Below are positions 18,080 through 25,863 of a DNA stretch of 64,000 nucleotides, in pieces. Source of the DNA: Bradyrhizobium sp. WSM471 (GTDB lineage: Bacteria > Pseudomonadota > Alphaproteobacteria > Rhizobiales > Xanthobacteraceae). The notes under the pieces were generated by a model that searched no databases, was not told the origin of the DNA, and saw nothing but the letters and a program-made list of their open reading frames with translations. Made by a program: the position numbers and the translations under genes. The DNA is taken from NCBI RefSeq assembly GCF_000244915.1, contig NZ_CM001442.1, positions 6,646,012 through 6,710,011 on the forward strand. The letters run 5' to 3'. The number at the start of each line of letters is the position of its first letter. Positions within the stretch are counted from its first letter, which is position 1.

Positions 18080-18172
18080 CTAGTAAAAGCTCTGGATCAG
18101 CTGGGCCAATTCCATGCTCGCGCAGATGAGCATACCCCAAAGTGCAAAGTTGATCTGCAGCGCCGCCGCCAT
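18080..18172 (-). CDS. 30-residue hydrophobic micro-protein
   Basis: A 31-codon frame starts at the ATG 18170-18172 and ends at TAG 18080-18082. The peptide begins MAAALQINFALWGMLICAS and ends MELAQLIQSFY, one hydrophobic helix with a polar C-terminus. The ribosome site is unusually good: GGAAGGGGAG lies six to seven bases before the ATG, against a non-coding background. An AT-rich stretch (about 18205-18245) upstream on the same strand could supply the promoter. Function unknown. The case rests on the ribosome site, coding composition and isolated position between larger genes. Confidence 0.62.
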   Translation of the reverse strand: MAAALQINFALWGMLICASMELAQLIQSFY

Positions 18173-18457
18173 CGGTCGCTCCCCTTCCAAGTCCGCCCGC
18201 CCCAGTTTTTAGAATTTATGACGAAATAAATAACGATTCTGTCCCGGAGTTCACAGCCTAATATTGCGCCAGTTGTTGTGCGATGCGGTCCGCATGATTT
18301 CACGAAGCGGCCTCACTGCTCTCGCAATGTGGTGCGACAGCAACATCCATATTCGGCCGTGTCGGCCAGGCGTTTCCCTTAGGTTCCATTTGAGCGGTGC
18401 GAGGCAAGCTTCGGCAAGCGGACTTTGCGCGTCGCATACAACACCCAAGGGCCCGGC
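18173..18457. other. intergenic region around AT-rich patch
   Basis: 285 bp. 18205-18245 is strikingly AT-rich (TTTTTAGAATTTATGACGAAATAAATAACG in two parts) compared with its surroundings and is a likely promoter zone for the minus-strand micro-ORF. The open frames through the rest look non-coding. Confidence 0.45.
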
Positions 18458-18811
18458 ATGATACGACACGGCTTTGTCTTGCTCACTTTTTGCGCAACGC
18501 TCATGGGATGCGTGGTCGCGCCTGCGCAGGAACGCCGTCCGATCGCATGGGACGGCCTCGGTCAGGATCCGAACCGTCCCTCCGTCATCAAGCGTCGTGT
18601 GGCGACCCAAGCTCCCGCGGCGAGTGATTCGAATCAGGAGCGGGAGAGAGTCCTCGGCACCTTGCGCCCGTACTCCGCGGCATGGTGGGCAATCCATGAC
18701 GAAATCGAAGCGGAGAATGACAGGCAGCTCGGGACCAAGCTCGTAATCTGTCCGCGCTGCGTTCCCTCCTCCCAACCACCGAGCAATGACGTGACCGGAT
18801 CGATCCGCTGA
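18458..18811 (+). CDS. small putative lipoprotein of unknown function
   Basis: 117 aa from the ATG at 18458 (AAGGG seven bases upstream). The N-terminus MIRHGFVLLTFCATLMGC ends in a lipobox-like LMGC at Cys18. The body is hydrophilic with a conserved-looking RPYSAAWWAIHDEIEAENDRQLGTKLVIC block and a CPRC pair, and the tail ends NDVTGSIR. I recognise this as a rhizobial hypothetical protein type but no domain. It is a single gene converging with the VOC gene; a hairpin at 18858-18886 lies between. Confidence 0.72.
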   Translation: MIRHGFVLLTFCATLMGCVVAPAQERRPIAWDGLGQDPNRPSVIKRRVATQAPAASDSNQERERVLGTLRPYSAAWWAIHDEIEAENDRQLGTKLVICPRCVPSSQPPSNDVTGSIR

Positions 18812-18857
18812 TAGGGCACGCGGTCGATCGGCCCATGACGCAACGTCCTCATGCGCG

Positions 18858-18886
18858 CCCCTCTCCCGCATCGTCGTGGAGAGGGG
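18858..18886. terminator. hairpin between convergent lipoprotein and VOC genes
   Basis: CCCCTCTCC and GGAGAGGGG form a perfect 9-bp stem with an 11-nt loop, 47 bp after the plus-strand stop and 34 bp after the minus-strand stop. It probably serves as a two-way terminator. It may be a degenerate copy of the dispersed palindromic repeats found at 50949-51055. Confidence 0.6.
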
Positions 18887-18919
18887 ATCGCCGCTTGGCG
18901 CGTCAGGCGATCGCGCCTG

Positions 18920-19333
18920 TCACATTCCCTCGGCCGGGCAATTCACCATCCAGGGAATGCCGAACTTGTCGACGCACATGCCAAAACCCTTGGCCCAAAA
19001 GGTCTTGCTGAAGGGCATGGTGACGTTGCCGCCATCGGCGAGCGCGTTGAACTTGCGCTCGCCCTCCGCCGGGTCCGCGACCGTGAGCGAGATCGAAAAG
19101 CCCTGCGGCTTGTGACGATGCTCGGGCGGCGCATCCGACCCCATCAGCACGCTGCCGTCGGGTAGCGACATCCGCGCATGCATGATCGTCTTCTCGCGGC
19201 CGGGCGCCGCGGCCATGTCCGGCGGTGCGTCCGACGAACGCATCATGGCGTCGATCTTGCCGCCGAGAACCTTGGCGTAATAATTGAACGCCGCTTCGCA
19301 GGTGTCCTGATAGAACAGATAGGGATTGAGCAT
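18920..19333 (-). CDS. VOC family (PhnB-like) protein
   Basis: 137 aa. Two beta-alpha-beta-beta-beta modules of the vicinal oxygen chelate fold: the LNPYLFYQDTCEAAFNYYAKVLGGK start, the HARMSLPDGSVLMGSDAPP centre, and the GGNVTMPFSKTFWAKGFGMCVDKFGIPWMVN end. This is the PhnB/3-demethylubiquinone-methyltransferase-like subgroup, whose members are mostly of unknown activity. It lies 37 bp after the SRPBCC gene on the same strand and probably is transcribed with it from the ECF-type promoter at 19931-19957. Confidence 0.9.
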   Translation of the reverse strand: MLNPYLFYQDTCEAAFNYYAKVLGGKIDAMMRSSDAPPDMAAAPGREKTIMHARMSLPDGSVLMGSDAPPEHRHKPQGFSISLTVADPAEGERKFNALADGGNVTMPFSKTFWAKGFGMCVDKFGIPWMVNCPAEGM

Positions 19334-19370
19334 CGTTTCTCTCCGTTTTGCTTTCGTTCGGGTGACGGCG

Positions 19371-19904
19371 CTACTTCTCGGTGAGCTTCTTCAGGCTGGC
19401 CAGGCCCGCCTCGAAATCCTTGCCGATCATGTTGTCCATGTTGATGAACACCTGCATGACCTTGGACAGGAACGGGGCCGGACCGGACATCGCCCACGTG
19501 ACCAGTGTGGCATCGCCTTGCGGCACAAAGGTGAACTCGGCGGTGTTGTGGCCTTCGAAAGGCCGCTCGAAATCGAGCTTGATGCGTAGTTTTGACGGCG
19601 CACTCGCCTCGAGGATCTCCATATGGCCGGCGCCGACATTGTTGTTGCCGTCCCAGGCATAGGTCGCGCCCCTTCCTTCGGTTCCGCCGAATCTGCGCTT
19701 CATGGCGGGATCGCGGCCCTCGTAGGGGGACCAGGCCGTCCAGCGATGGAAATCGGCGACCAAGGGATAGACCGCATTGGCCGGCGCTTTCACGGCGAGG
19801 CTGCGCTCGACGCGGAATGTGTCGGGCTTCGTCAGGGCGAGGCCGAGCACGCCCACGATTCCGACCGCGAGCAGGATGACGATGACGGCAATGGCTTTCA
19901 ACAT
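19371..19904 (-). CDS. SRPBCC family protein with N-terminal membrane anchor
   Basis: 177 aa from the ATG at 19902-19904, with AGGGAG upstream. One N-terminal hydrophobic helix (LKAIAVIVILLAVGIVGVLGLAL) is followed by a START/Bet v1-like hydrophobic-pocket domain (about residues 30-170, with FHRWTAWSPYEGRDPAMKR and LRIKLDFERPFEGHNTAEFTF). It is commonly annotated as polyketide cyclase/dehydrase-like; ligand unknown. First gene of a two-gene unit with the VOC protein, and it carries the TGTCGG-N17-CGTC element 27 bp upstream. Confidence 0.9.
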   Translation of the reverse strand: MLKAIAVIVILLAVGIVGVLGLALTKPDTFRVERSLAVKAPANAVYPLVADFHRWTAWSPYEGRDPAMKRRFGGTEGRGATYAWDGNNNVGAGHMEILEASAPSKLRIKLDFERPFEGHNTAEFTFVPQGDATLVTWAMSGPAPFLSKVMQVFINMDNMIGKDFEAGLASLKKLTEK

Positions 19905-19930
19905 GAATGGCTCCCTGGATACGCTCCTAG

Positions 19931-19957
19931 GACGAAGGGAGGGGGTCGAGCCCGACA
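19931..19957 (-). promoter_or_regulatory. ECF-type promoter for the SRPBCC-VOC unit
   Basis: On the minus strand: TGTCGG, 17 bp, CGTCCT. One of four copies in the window with identical -35 hexamer and spacing. Confidence 0.7.
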
Positions 19958-19998
19958 AGGCGAAGCAAAAATTTTGCAACGCCCGAAACAGGCGCTCC

Positions 19999-21315
19999 CT
20001 ACTTCACCTTGGCGCCTTCGACCTTGGCGTCTTGCCTGGCGCCGCCATTTGCGCCCTTGGGCTGGCTGTCCCGGATCAGGCGATCGAGATGCATGCGGAT
20101 GTGAGCCGCTTCTGCGGACGTGTTAGCGAGGGCGATGGCGCGGTCGAAGGCGATGCGGGCTTCGTCGTTGCGGCCGAGCTGCATCAGGAAGGCGCCGCGC
20201 ACGCCGTAGAAGTGGAAGTAGTTGGCAAGCTTTGGCGCCAGCGGCTCGATCAGGTCGAGCGCGGCTTGCGGTCCGCGCACCTTGGAAACCGCGACCGCGC
20301 GGTTGAGCGTCACCACCGGCGAGGGCTGAACCACCTCCAGCGCACCATAGAGCAGGTCGATCTGCGCCCAGTCGGTCTCCGCGGGCGTGGACGCGCGGGC
20401 ATGCAGCGCGGCAATCGCGGCCTGGATCTGGTAGGGCCCGCTGCGGCGATGGCGTATCGCCTTGTCGATCAGCGCGAGGCCTTCCGCGATCATCGTGCCG
20501 TTCCACAGCGAACGATCCTGGTCGTCCAGCAGGATCAGCGAGCCATCCGCGGCAAAGCGCGAGGCACTGCGCGCATGCTGCAACAAGATGAGCGCCGTGA
20601 GGCCCATGATCTCCGGCTCGCTCTGGAACAGCCGCAACAGCAGCCGCGCCAGCCGGATCGCTTCCTCGCACAGCGGCTTTCTGATCTCGGCGGTGTCGCC
20701 GCTCGCCGAGTAGCCTTCGTTGAAGATCAAATAGATCATCGCGGCGACGACGGCGAGCCGCTCCGAGCGCTCGACCGCGCCCGGCGTTTCAAATGGTGTA
20801 CCGGCCTCCGCGACCTTGGCCTTGGCACGCGTGATGCGCTGCTCCATCGCCGCATCCGACACCAGGAAGGCGCGCGCGATCTGCTTCACCGTCAGGCCGC
20901 AGACGATACGGAGCGCCAGCGCGATCTGCTGCGTCGCCGGCAGGCCTGGATGGCAGCAGATGAACATCAGCCGCAAAATGTCGTCGCGGTAGTGCGAGCC
21001 GTCGAGCCGCTCCGCGAGCGCGCCCTCAGCGTCGTCGAGATCGGAGATCGCCTGGTCGTCCTCCGGCAGCGGCTGCTGCTTGCGGGTGCGGCGCACTTCG
21101 TCGATCGCAACGTTGCGGCCGACCATGATCAGCCAGGCCGCGGGATCGCGAGGCGGCCCGTTCTGCGGCCAGGTCTTCAGCGCGCGCAGGCAGGCGTTCT
21201 GGAAGGCCTCCTCCGCGGTGTCGAGATCCCGGAAATAGCGCAGCAGTGCGCCGACCGCCTGGGGGCGCGCCGAGGTCAGCGCGGTCTCGATCCAGGCGGT
21301 ATCGGCCTCGCTCAC
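19999..21315 (-). CDS. ECF42-type RNA polymerase sigma factor with C-terminal TPR-like extension
   Basis: 438 aa, far longer than a plain ECF sigma. Sigma-2 region about residues 10-80 (AEEAFQNACLRALKTWPQNGPPRDPAAWLIMVGRNVAIDEVRR), sigma-4 about 110-170 (QIALALRIVCGLTVKQIARAFLVSDAAMEQRITRAKAKV). A roughly 250-residue helical extension follows, with the IFNEGYSAS and LNRAVAV motifs of the COG4941/ECF42 group. No anti-sigma gene is adjacent; in this group the extension is thought to control activity. The start is GTG at 21313-21315, overlapping the YciI stop as GTGA, so translation is coupled. Its likely promoter is 21713-21739. Confidence 0.93.
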   Translation of the reverse strand: MSEADTAWIETALTSARPQAVGALLRYFRDLDTAEEAFQNACLRALKTWPQNGPPRDPAAWLIMVGRNVAIDEVRRTRKQQPLPEDDQAISDLDDAEGALAERLDGSHYRDDILRLMFICCHPGLPATQQIALALRIVCGLTVKQIARAFLVSDAAMEQRITRAKAKVAEAGTPFETPGAVERSERLAVVAAMIYLIFNEGYSASGDTAEIRKPLCEEAIRLARLLLRLFQSEPEIMGLTALILLQHARSASRFAADGSLILLDDQDRSLWNGTMIAEGLALIDKAIRHRRSGPYQIQAAIAALHARASTPAETDWAQIDLLYGALEVVQPSPVVTLNRAVAVSKVRGPQAALDLIEPLAPKLANYFHFYGVRGAFLMQLGRNDEARIAFDRAIALANTSAEAAHIRMHLDRLIRDSQPKGANGGARQDAKVEGAKVK

Positions 21316-21680
21316 GTCAGATTCCCTCCGGGCCTGAACACGCCGACGGGGCGCACCTCGTAGGCGCCGCCGGGATTGGCGGCGCCGAGGTCGCGGGCGA
21401 CATCGAGTGCGTCATCGAGATTCTTGCAATCCACGATATAGAAGCCGAGCAACTGCTCCTTGGTCTCCGCGTAGGGGCCGTCGAGCACCAACGGCGGGTC
21501 CTCCTTGCGCAGCGTCGCTGCCGCAGTGGTCGGCAGCAGCCGCGCCACCGGGCCGAGCCGGCCCTGCTGTGTCAGCTTCTCCTGCACCACGGCGAGCTTC
21601 TTCATCACGGCCTCATCCTGGTCCTTGCTCCATGAGCCGACGAAGTCCTCGTCGTGATAGCAAAGGATCGCATAAAGCAT
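21312..21680 (-). CDS. YciI (DGPF domain) partner of the ECF42 sigma factor
   Basis: 122 aa from the ATG at 21678-21680; GAGAAGG lies eight bases upstream, so the longer frame to 21785 is rejected. It has the family motif LDGPYAETKEQLLGFYIVDC. Genes of this type sit next to ECF42 sigma genes in many bacteria. Here the two reading frames overlap by four bases (GTGA), with the YciI gene first. The unit starts with the promoter-like TGTCGG-N17-CGTCTTCAA, indicating autoregulation. Confidence 0.93.
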   Translation of the reverse strand: MLYAILCYHDEDFVGSWSKDQDEAVMKKLAVVQEKLTQQGRLGPVARLLPTTAAATLRKEDPPLVLDGPYAETKEQLLGFYIVDCKNLDDALDVARDLGAANPGGAYEVRPVGVFRPGGNLT

Positions 21681-21712
21681 GGGCAGTACCTTCTCTGAAC
21701 GCTTGTTTTGAA

Positions 21713-21739
21713 GACGATCCACTATGCCCCGCCCCGACA
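21713..21739 (-). promoter_or_regulatory. autoregulatory ECF-type promoter of the YciI-sigma operon
   Basis: On the minus strand: TGTCGG, 17 bp, CGTCTTCAA, ending 33 bp before the YciI start codon. It shares the 9-base -10 region exactly with 14550-14576. Confidence 0.78.
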
Positions 21740-21824
21740 TGGCTGCGGAAAAAAATTGCAAGAAAAATCCGGCAGATCGTGCCAAGGAGGGCCTTCAAAA
21801 ACGGAACTTAAAGAGGCACTTCGA

Positions 21825-22790
21825 ATGACCGTGGGCACACTGGCCGTCCTGATCAACAGCACGCAGCAAAACTGGCTGCCGGAGCGCTGGAAGGCCCGGT
21901 TCGACGCGGTCAGCGGCGGCCGCCGCGTGGTGCTGCTGCCCGATGCCGGGCTCGATCCGGCCGAGGTGCACTATGCCGCGGTGTGGAAGCCGGTGCCGGG
22001 CGACCTCGGCTCCTTCCCCAATCTACGGGCGATCTTCAATCTTGGCGCCGGCGTCGATGCGCTGATGGCGGACAAGAGCCTTCCGAACGTGCCGCTGGTG
22101 CGCGTCGCCGTGCCTGACCTGACCGGCCGCATGACCGAATACGTCGTGCAGCACGTGCTGATGCACCACCGCCAGGAGCTTTATCTGCGCCAGTCGCAGC
22201 GCGAAAAGCGCTGGGAGCCGACCTATCAATGGCCGGCGAGCGCCGTCACGGTTGGTGTCATGGGACTGGGCACGCTCGGTGCCGACGCGGCCGATGTGCT
22301 GCGGCGGCTTGGTTTCGGCGTCGCCGGCTGGAGCCGCAGCCCGCGCACCATCGCGGGTGTCGAATGCTTCCATGGCGCCGGGCAGATCGACGCATTCCTG
22401 CGCACGACCGATATTCTGGTCAGCCTGTTGCCGCTGACGCCCGATACACACGGCATCCTCAACCGCGACGTCTTCACCAAGCTCAACCGCAAGAGCCCGC
22501 TCGGTGCGCCCGTGCTGATCAACGCCGGCCGCGGCGGCCTTCAGAACGAAGCCGACATCCTGGCCTGCCTCGACGACGGCACGCTGGGCGCCGCCTCGCT
22601 CGACGTCTTCGTGCAGGAGCCGCAGCCGAAGGACAGCCGGTTCTGGACCCATCCAAAGGTTTTGCTGACGCCACATAACGCCGCCGACACCGACGCCGAT
22701 GCGATCTCGGCCTATGTCGCCGAGCAGATCGCGCGGTTCGAGGCCGGTGGTGTGCTGGAGAACGTGGTGGACCGGACGCGGGGGTATTAG
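21825..22790 (+). CDS. D-2-hydroxyacid dehydrogenase (glyoxylate/hydroxypyruvate reductase A type)
   Basis: 321 aa from the ATG at 21825 (AAAGAGG eight bases upstream); the frame is open upstream but without a ribosome site. It has the Rossmann motif VGVMGLGTLGADAADVL and the catalytic Arg in NAGRGG. The acid residue is in the QEPQP loop and the catalytic His in LTPHNAA. These are features of NAD(P)H-dependent 2-ketoacid reductases such as GhrA. It probably reduces glyoxylate or hydroxypyruvate. It is divergent from the YciI-sigma operon and followed by a 26-bp repeat palindrome. Confidence 0.93.
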   Translation: MTVGTLAVLINSTQQNWLPERWKARFDAVSGGRRVVLLPDAGLDPAEVHYAAVWKPVPGDLGSFPNLRAIFNLGAGVDALMADKSLPNVPLVRVAVPDLTGRMTEYVVQHVLMHHRQELYLRQSQREKRWEPTYQWPASAVTVGVMGLGTLGADAADVLRRLGFGVAGWSRSPRTIAGVECFHGAGQIDAFLRTTDILVSLLPLTPDTHGILNRDVFTKLNRKSPLGAPVLINAGRGGLQNEADILACLDDGTLGAASLDVFVQEPQPKDSRFWTHPKVLLTPHNAADTDADAISAYVAEQIARFEAGGVLENVVDRTRGY

Positions 22791-22816
22791 GCCGCACGCG
22801 GCGCCTCATTCCCGGT

Positions 22817-22842
22817 GTCGTCCTGGCGAAGGCCAGGACGAC
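22817..22842. repeat. dispersed palindrome, short form
   Basis: GTCGTCCTGGC-gaag-GCCAGGACGAC, a perfect 11-bp stem 26 bp after a stop codon. The same arm sequence makes up both ends of the 122-bp element at 24950-25071, so it is a minimal or decayed copy of one repeat family. Confidence 0.8.
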
Positions 22843-22964
22843 GCCAGAGTTCTCGGTCACTCCGTCCCCCCACGAAGGCACCCGCTCGGCCGGTATCCCG
22901 TTCACCCTCTCTTAGCGAGAAGTTGATAGGTCTCCTTAATCAACGCTCAACGAACGAGTCGGAC

Positions 22965-24932
22965 ATGCGCTTGACGCTCGGCCTCAGGATGCGGATCACG
23001 GTTGCGCTGGCGGTGACGGCAGCCGCGACCGCGCTGTTTGCGGTGCTCGGTGCAATGTGGATCATCGCGGGGATCATCGACCGCGCCGACCAGCGCGAGC
23101 TGCGCAGCCATTACGATGCCCTGCAATCGCGCATCACCGAAGAGTCCCGCCGCGCCGCCGCCATGAGCGCCGTCGTCGCCGCGATGCCCGCGACGCAGGA
23201 CGCCATGGCCAAACAGGATCGCAATGCCCTGGTCAGCCTGTTCGGGCCGGTCTTTGCCGCGACCAAATCGGAGTACGGCGTCGAACAGTTCCAGTTCCAC
23301 GTGGCGCCCGCGACCTCATTCTTGCGCGTGCACCAGCCTGCCAAATTTGGCGACGACCTCTCGGGCTTCCGCAAGACCGTGATCATGGCCAACCAGGAGC
23401 GCAAGGTCGTGGTCGGCCTCGAGGGCGGCCTGGCCGGGCTCGGCATCCGCGGCGTCGTGCCGATCGCGCAAGGCGGCAAGCATCTCGGCTCAGTGGAGTT
23501 TGGCCTGACCTTCGGCCAGTCTTTCCTGGACGACTTCAAGACCAACCGCCATGTCGACATCGCCTTCCATCTCGCGGACGGCGGCGGTTTCAAGCTGTTC
23601 GGCGGAACGCTGAAGGGCAAGAGCTTCTTCGACGCGACCGATTACGGCCGCGCCGCCGGCGGTGACTTCACGATGCGGCAGGCCAAGCTCGACACGACGC
23701 CGGTGGCCGCGCTGCTCGGACCGATCAGGGATTTTTCCGGCAAGCCCCTCGGCGCGGTCGAACTGGTGATGGACAATGCCGACTATGTGGCCTCCGCCGA
23801 CCGTGCCTGGCTGCTGGCATTCGGCATCGCCGCGCTCGGGCTCGTGCTCGCCGCAATCGTCGGCTATCTCATCGCCCGCAGCATCTCGCGTCCGATCATC
23901 TCCATCACCACCGTGATGCGCGAGCTGGCAGACGGACACCTCGATGTCGCCGTCCCCGCCAGCAAAGCGAATGACGAGGTCGGCGCAATGGTCAAGGCGG
24001 TCGCAGTGTTCCGCGACAACGCCGTCAACTTCAACAAGCTCCAGGCCGACCAGGCCGACACCAAGGCGCAGTCCGAAGCGGAGAAACGGCGCGCGTTCGC
24101 CGCGCTCGCCGACAATTTCGAAGCCAGCATCCGCGACGTCGTCACCACGGTCTCCTCGGCAGCGGTCGAGATGGAGAACACCGCGCGCTCTATGTCTGAT
24201 ATCGTCGAGCGGCCGCGGCAGCAGACCGGCACGGTGTCGTCGGCCTCGGCGCTCGCCTCGGAAAATGTGCAGACGGTCGCTGCCGCCGCGGAAGAGCTGT
24301 CGTCGTCGATGACCGAGATCAGCCGGCGCCTTGCGCACGCGACCGCGGTGGTCGGCAAAGCTGCGAGCGACGGTCGACGGTCGAATGAGCGCGTGCAGAG
24401 CCTGGCCGACGCCGCGCAGAAAATCGGCGACGTGGTCTCCTTCATCAGCGGTATTGCCGAGCAAACCAATCTGCTGGCACTCAACGCGACGATCGAGGCG
24501 GCGCGCGCGGGCGAAGCCGGCCGCGGCTTTGCGGTGGTCGCCTCCGAGGTAAAGGCGCTGGCCACCCAGACCGCCAAGGCGACCGAGGAGATCGGCGCGC
24601 AGGTGACGGCGGTGCAAGGCGAGACCACCGGCGCAGTGGACGGCATCCAGTCGATCTGCGCCACGATCCAGGAGGTCGACGAGATCTCCGCGGCGATTGC
24701 CGCCGCCGTCGGCCAGCAGGGCACCGCGACGCAGGAGATCGCCCAGAACGTCCAGCAGGCAGCCGCCCGCACCGGCGAGGTCTCGCAAAACATTGCGGGC
24801 GTCACCGCCGGCATCGCCGCGACCGGGACAGCGGCGGAGGAAGTCCTGGGCTCGGCGATCGAGCTATCAAAGCAATCGCAGCGGCTGCGGGACGAGGTGG
24901 ACCGTTTCCTCGCGCATATTCGCGCGGCGTAG
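22965..24932 (+). CDS. membrane methyl-accepting chemotaxis protein
   Basis: 655 aa from the ATG at 22965. TM1 about residues 8-30, a periplasmic Cache-like sensor about 32-275 (with the repeated [19 protein letters not shown] and [18 protein letters not shown] strands), TM2 about 280-303, HAMP about 303-360. The MCP signalling domain is about 370-650, with tip [28 protein letters not shown]. The sensor resembles double-Cache ligand domains, so a small organic ligand is plausible. The ORF can be extended upstream through the repeat at 22817-22842, but that leader is rejected. Ribosome site is weak (GGAC). It is orphan, with no che genes nearby. Confidence 0.93.
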   Translation: MRLTLGLRMRITVALAVTAAATALFAVLGAMWIIAGIIDRADQRELRSHYDALQSRITEESRRAAAMSAVVAAMPATQDAMAKQDRNALVSLFGPVFAATKSEYGVEQFQFHVAPATSFLRVHQPAKFGDDLSGFRKTVIMANQERKVVVGLEGGLAGLGIRGVVPIAQGGKHLGSVEFGLTFGQSFLDDFKTNRHVDIAFHLADGGGFKLFGGTLKGKSFFDATDYGRAAGGDFTMRQAKLDTTPVAALLGPIRDFSGKPLGAVELVMDNADYVASADRAWLLAFGIAALGLVLAAIVGYLIARSISRPIISITTVMRELADGHLDVAVPASKANDEVGAMVKAVAVFRDNAVNFNKLQADQADTKAQSEAEKRRAFAALADNFEASIRDVVTTVSSAAVEMENTARSMSDIVERPRQQTGTVSSASALASENVQTVAAAAEELSSSMTEISRRLAHATAVVGKAASDGRRSNERVQSLADAAQKIGDVVSFISGIAEQTNLLALNATIEAARAGEAGRGFAVVASEVKALATQTAKATEEIGAQVTAVQGETTGAVDGIQSICATIQEVDEISAAIAAAVGQQGTATQEIAQNVQQAAARTGEVSQNIAGVTAGIAATGTAAEEVLGSAIELSKQSQRLRDEVDRFLAHIRAA

Positions 24933-24949
24933 CAGGCTACAAACTCAGT

Positions 24950-25071
24950 GTCGTCCTGACGAAAGCCAGGACCCATTACCCCAGGGAGGAGCTGCGGCGC
25001 GACGGCGGCAACTCCGAATCTTCGCCAAACCAGATTCGGGTGCCTATGGTCCTGGCTTTCGCCAGGACGAC
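24950..25071. repeat. 122-bp dispersed inverted repeat element
   Basis: Both ends are copies of a 23-bp arm (first arm 24950-24972, second 25049-25071) in inverted orientation, differing at one base. Each arm is itself a palindrome, GTCCTGGC...GCCAGGAC. The core is non-coding. It lies between a chemoreceptor and a convergent TetR gene. The short palindrome at 22817-22842 belongs to the same family. Confidence 0.85.
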
Positions 25072-25102
25072 GTTTGGGAGATAGCTCGCGCCACGCAACC
25101 GC

Positions 25103-25747
25103 CTAGCTCTTTCGTCCCACCATCACGTCGATCGCCCCCTTCACGATCGCCTCGAGCTCCTTCCGCGACACGCGGGCGCGGGAGCGGATAGCGATTGAAT
25201 GCACTGTCGCTGAAGCGAGCTGTGCCAGCACTGCTGGATCGGCGCTCTCGGGCAACTCGCCTTTCTCCTTGGCGCGGCGGAAGCAACTCGCAAATGCCTT
25301 GTCGAGTTCGTTGAGGCCATCGAGCACCATGGCCCGGATGTCGGGATCGCCGATCGCTTCGGAGGCCGCCGTGACCACGGTGAAGCAGCCGCGCGGGCCG
25401 GTCTCGCCGGAGAGATAGATGTTCAGCGCGGAGGCGAAGATACGCTCCAGCCGCTGGCGCACCGGCATCTCCTGGCGAAAGATCTCCACCATCGATGCGC
25501 GCGCATCCTCGCGGTAGCGTTGATAGCTCTTGATGTAGAGCTCGCGCTTGTCGCCGAAGGCGCCATAGAGGCTCGGGCGATTCATTCCGGTAGCTTCGCT
25601 GAGATCGTCGAGCGAGGTCGCCGCGAAACCTTGCGTGCGGAACAGATCGAGCGCCTTGCCCAGCGCGACGTCGGGTTCGTAGGCGCGCGGACGGCCGCGG
25701 CGTTTGGGTTCGCTGGCAGCAGCTGGCGGCTTGGCTTTTTGTACCAT
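25103..25747 (-). CDS. TetR family transcriptional regulator divergent from GST
   Basis: 214 aa from the ATG at 25745-25747. A basic leader (EPKRRGRPRAYEP) is followed by the helix-turn-helix (about residues 25-70, ALDLFRTQGFAATSLDDLSEATGMNRPSLYGAFGDKRELY). The C-terminal domain contains GPRGCFTVVTAASEAIGDP, typical of the TetR_C_16/YP_-like subgroup with a conserved Cys that may sense electrophiles (inference). It is divergent from a glutathione S-transferase gene 116 bp away, and inverted operator-like arms overlap its start codon. Confidence 0.92.
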   Translation of the reverse strand: MVQKAKPPAAASEPKRRGRPRAYEPDVALGKALDLFRTQGFAATSLDDLSEATGMNRPSLYGAFGDKRELYIKSYQRYREDARASMVEIFRQEMPVRQRLERIFASALNIYLSGETGPRGCFTVVTAASEAIGDPDIRAMVLDGLNELDKAFASCFRRAKEKGELPESADPAVLAQLASATVHSIAIRSRARVSRKELEAIVKGAIDVMVGRKS

Positions 25748-25797
25748 TTTGCAATTTAATCCTTGACCGTCCTCATAATATGCAAGACAGTACAAAA
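25737..25797. promoter_or_regulatory. inverted operator-like arms between TetR and GST genes
   Basis: TTTTGTAC-N4-TTGCA at 25737-25753 and its inverse TGCAA-N4-GTACAAAA at 25781-25797 match at 14 of 17 positions. One overlaps the TetR start codon, the other lies 66 bp before the GST start. Probable TetR binding sites controlling both divergent genes. Confidence 0.6.
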
Positions 25798-25863
25798 ATC
25801 AATCTGGCCAGGTTGAGCGACACTCCAAAAGTCACATCGAGGAATTGCCCAAGGAGGCTCAAG

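Noticed and set aside
18251..18871. Open frame of about 200 codons on the minus strand overlapping the small lipoprotein gene
   Set aside because: No ribosome site, no recognisable domain, and it runs antisense to a better supported gene with a lipobox and Shine-Dalgarno.
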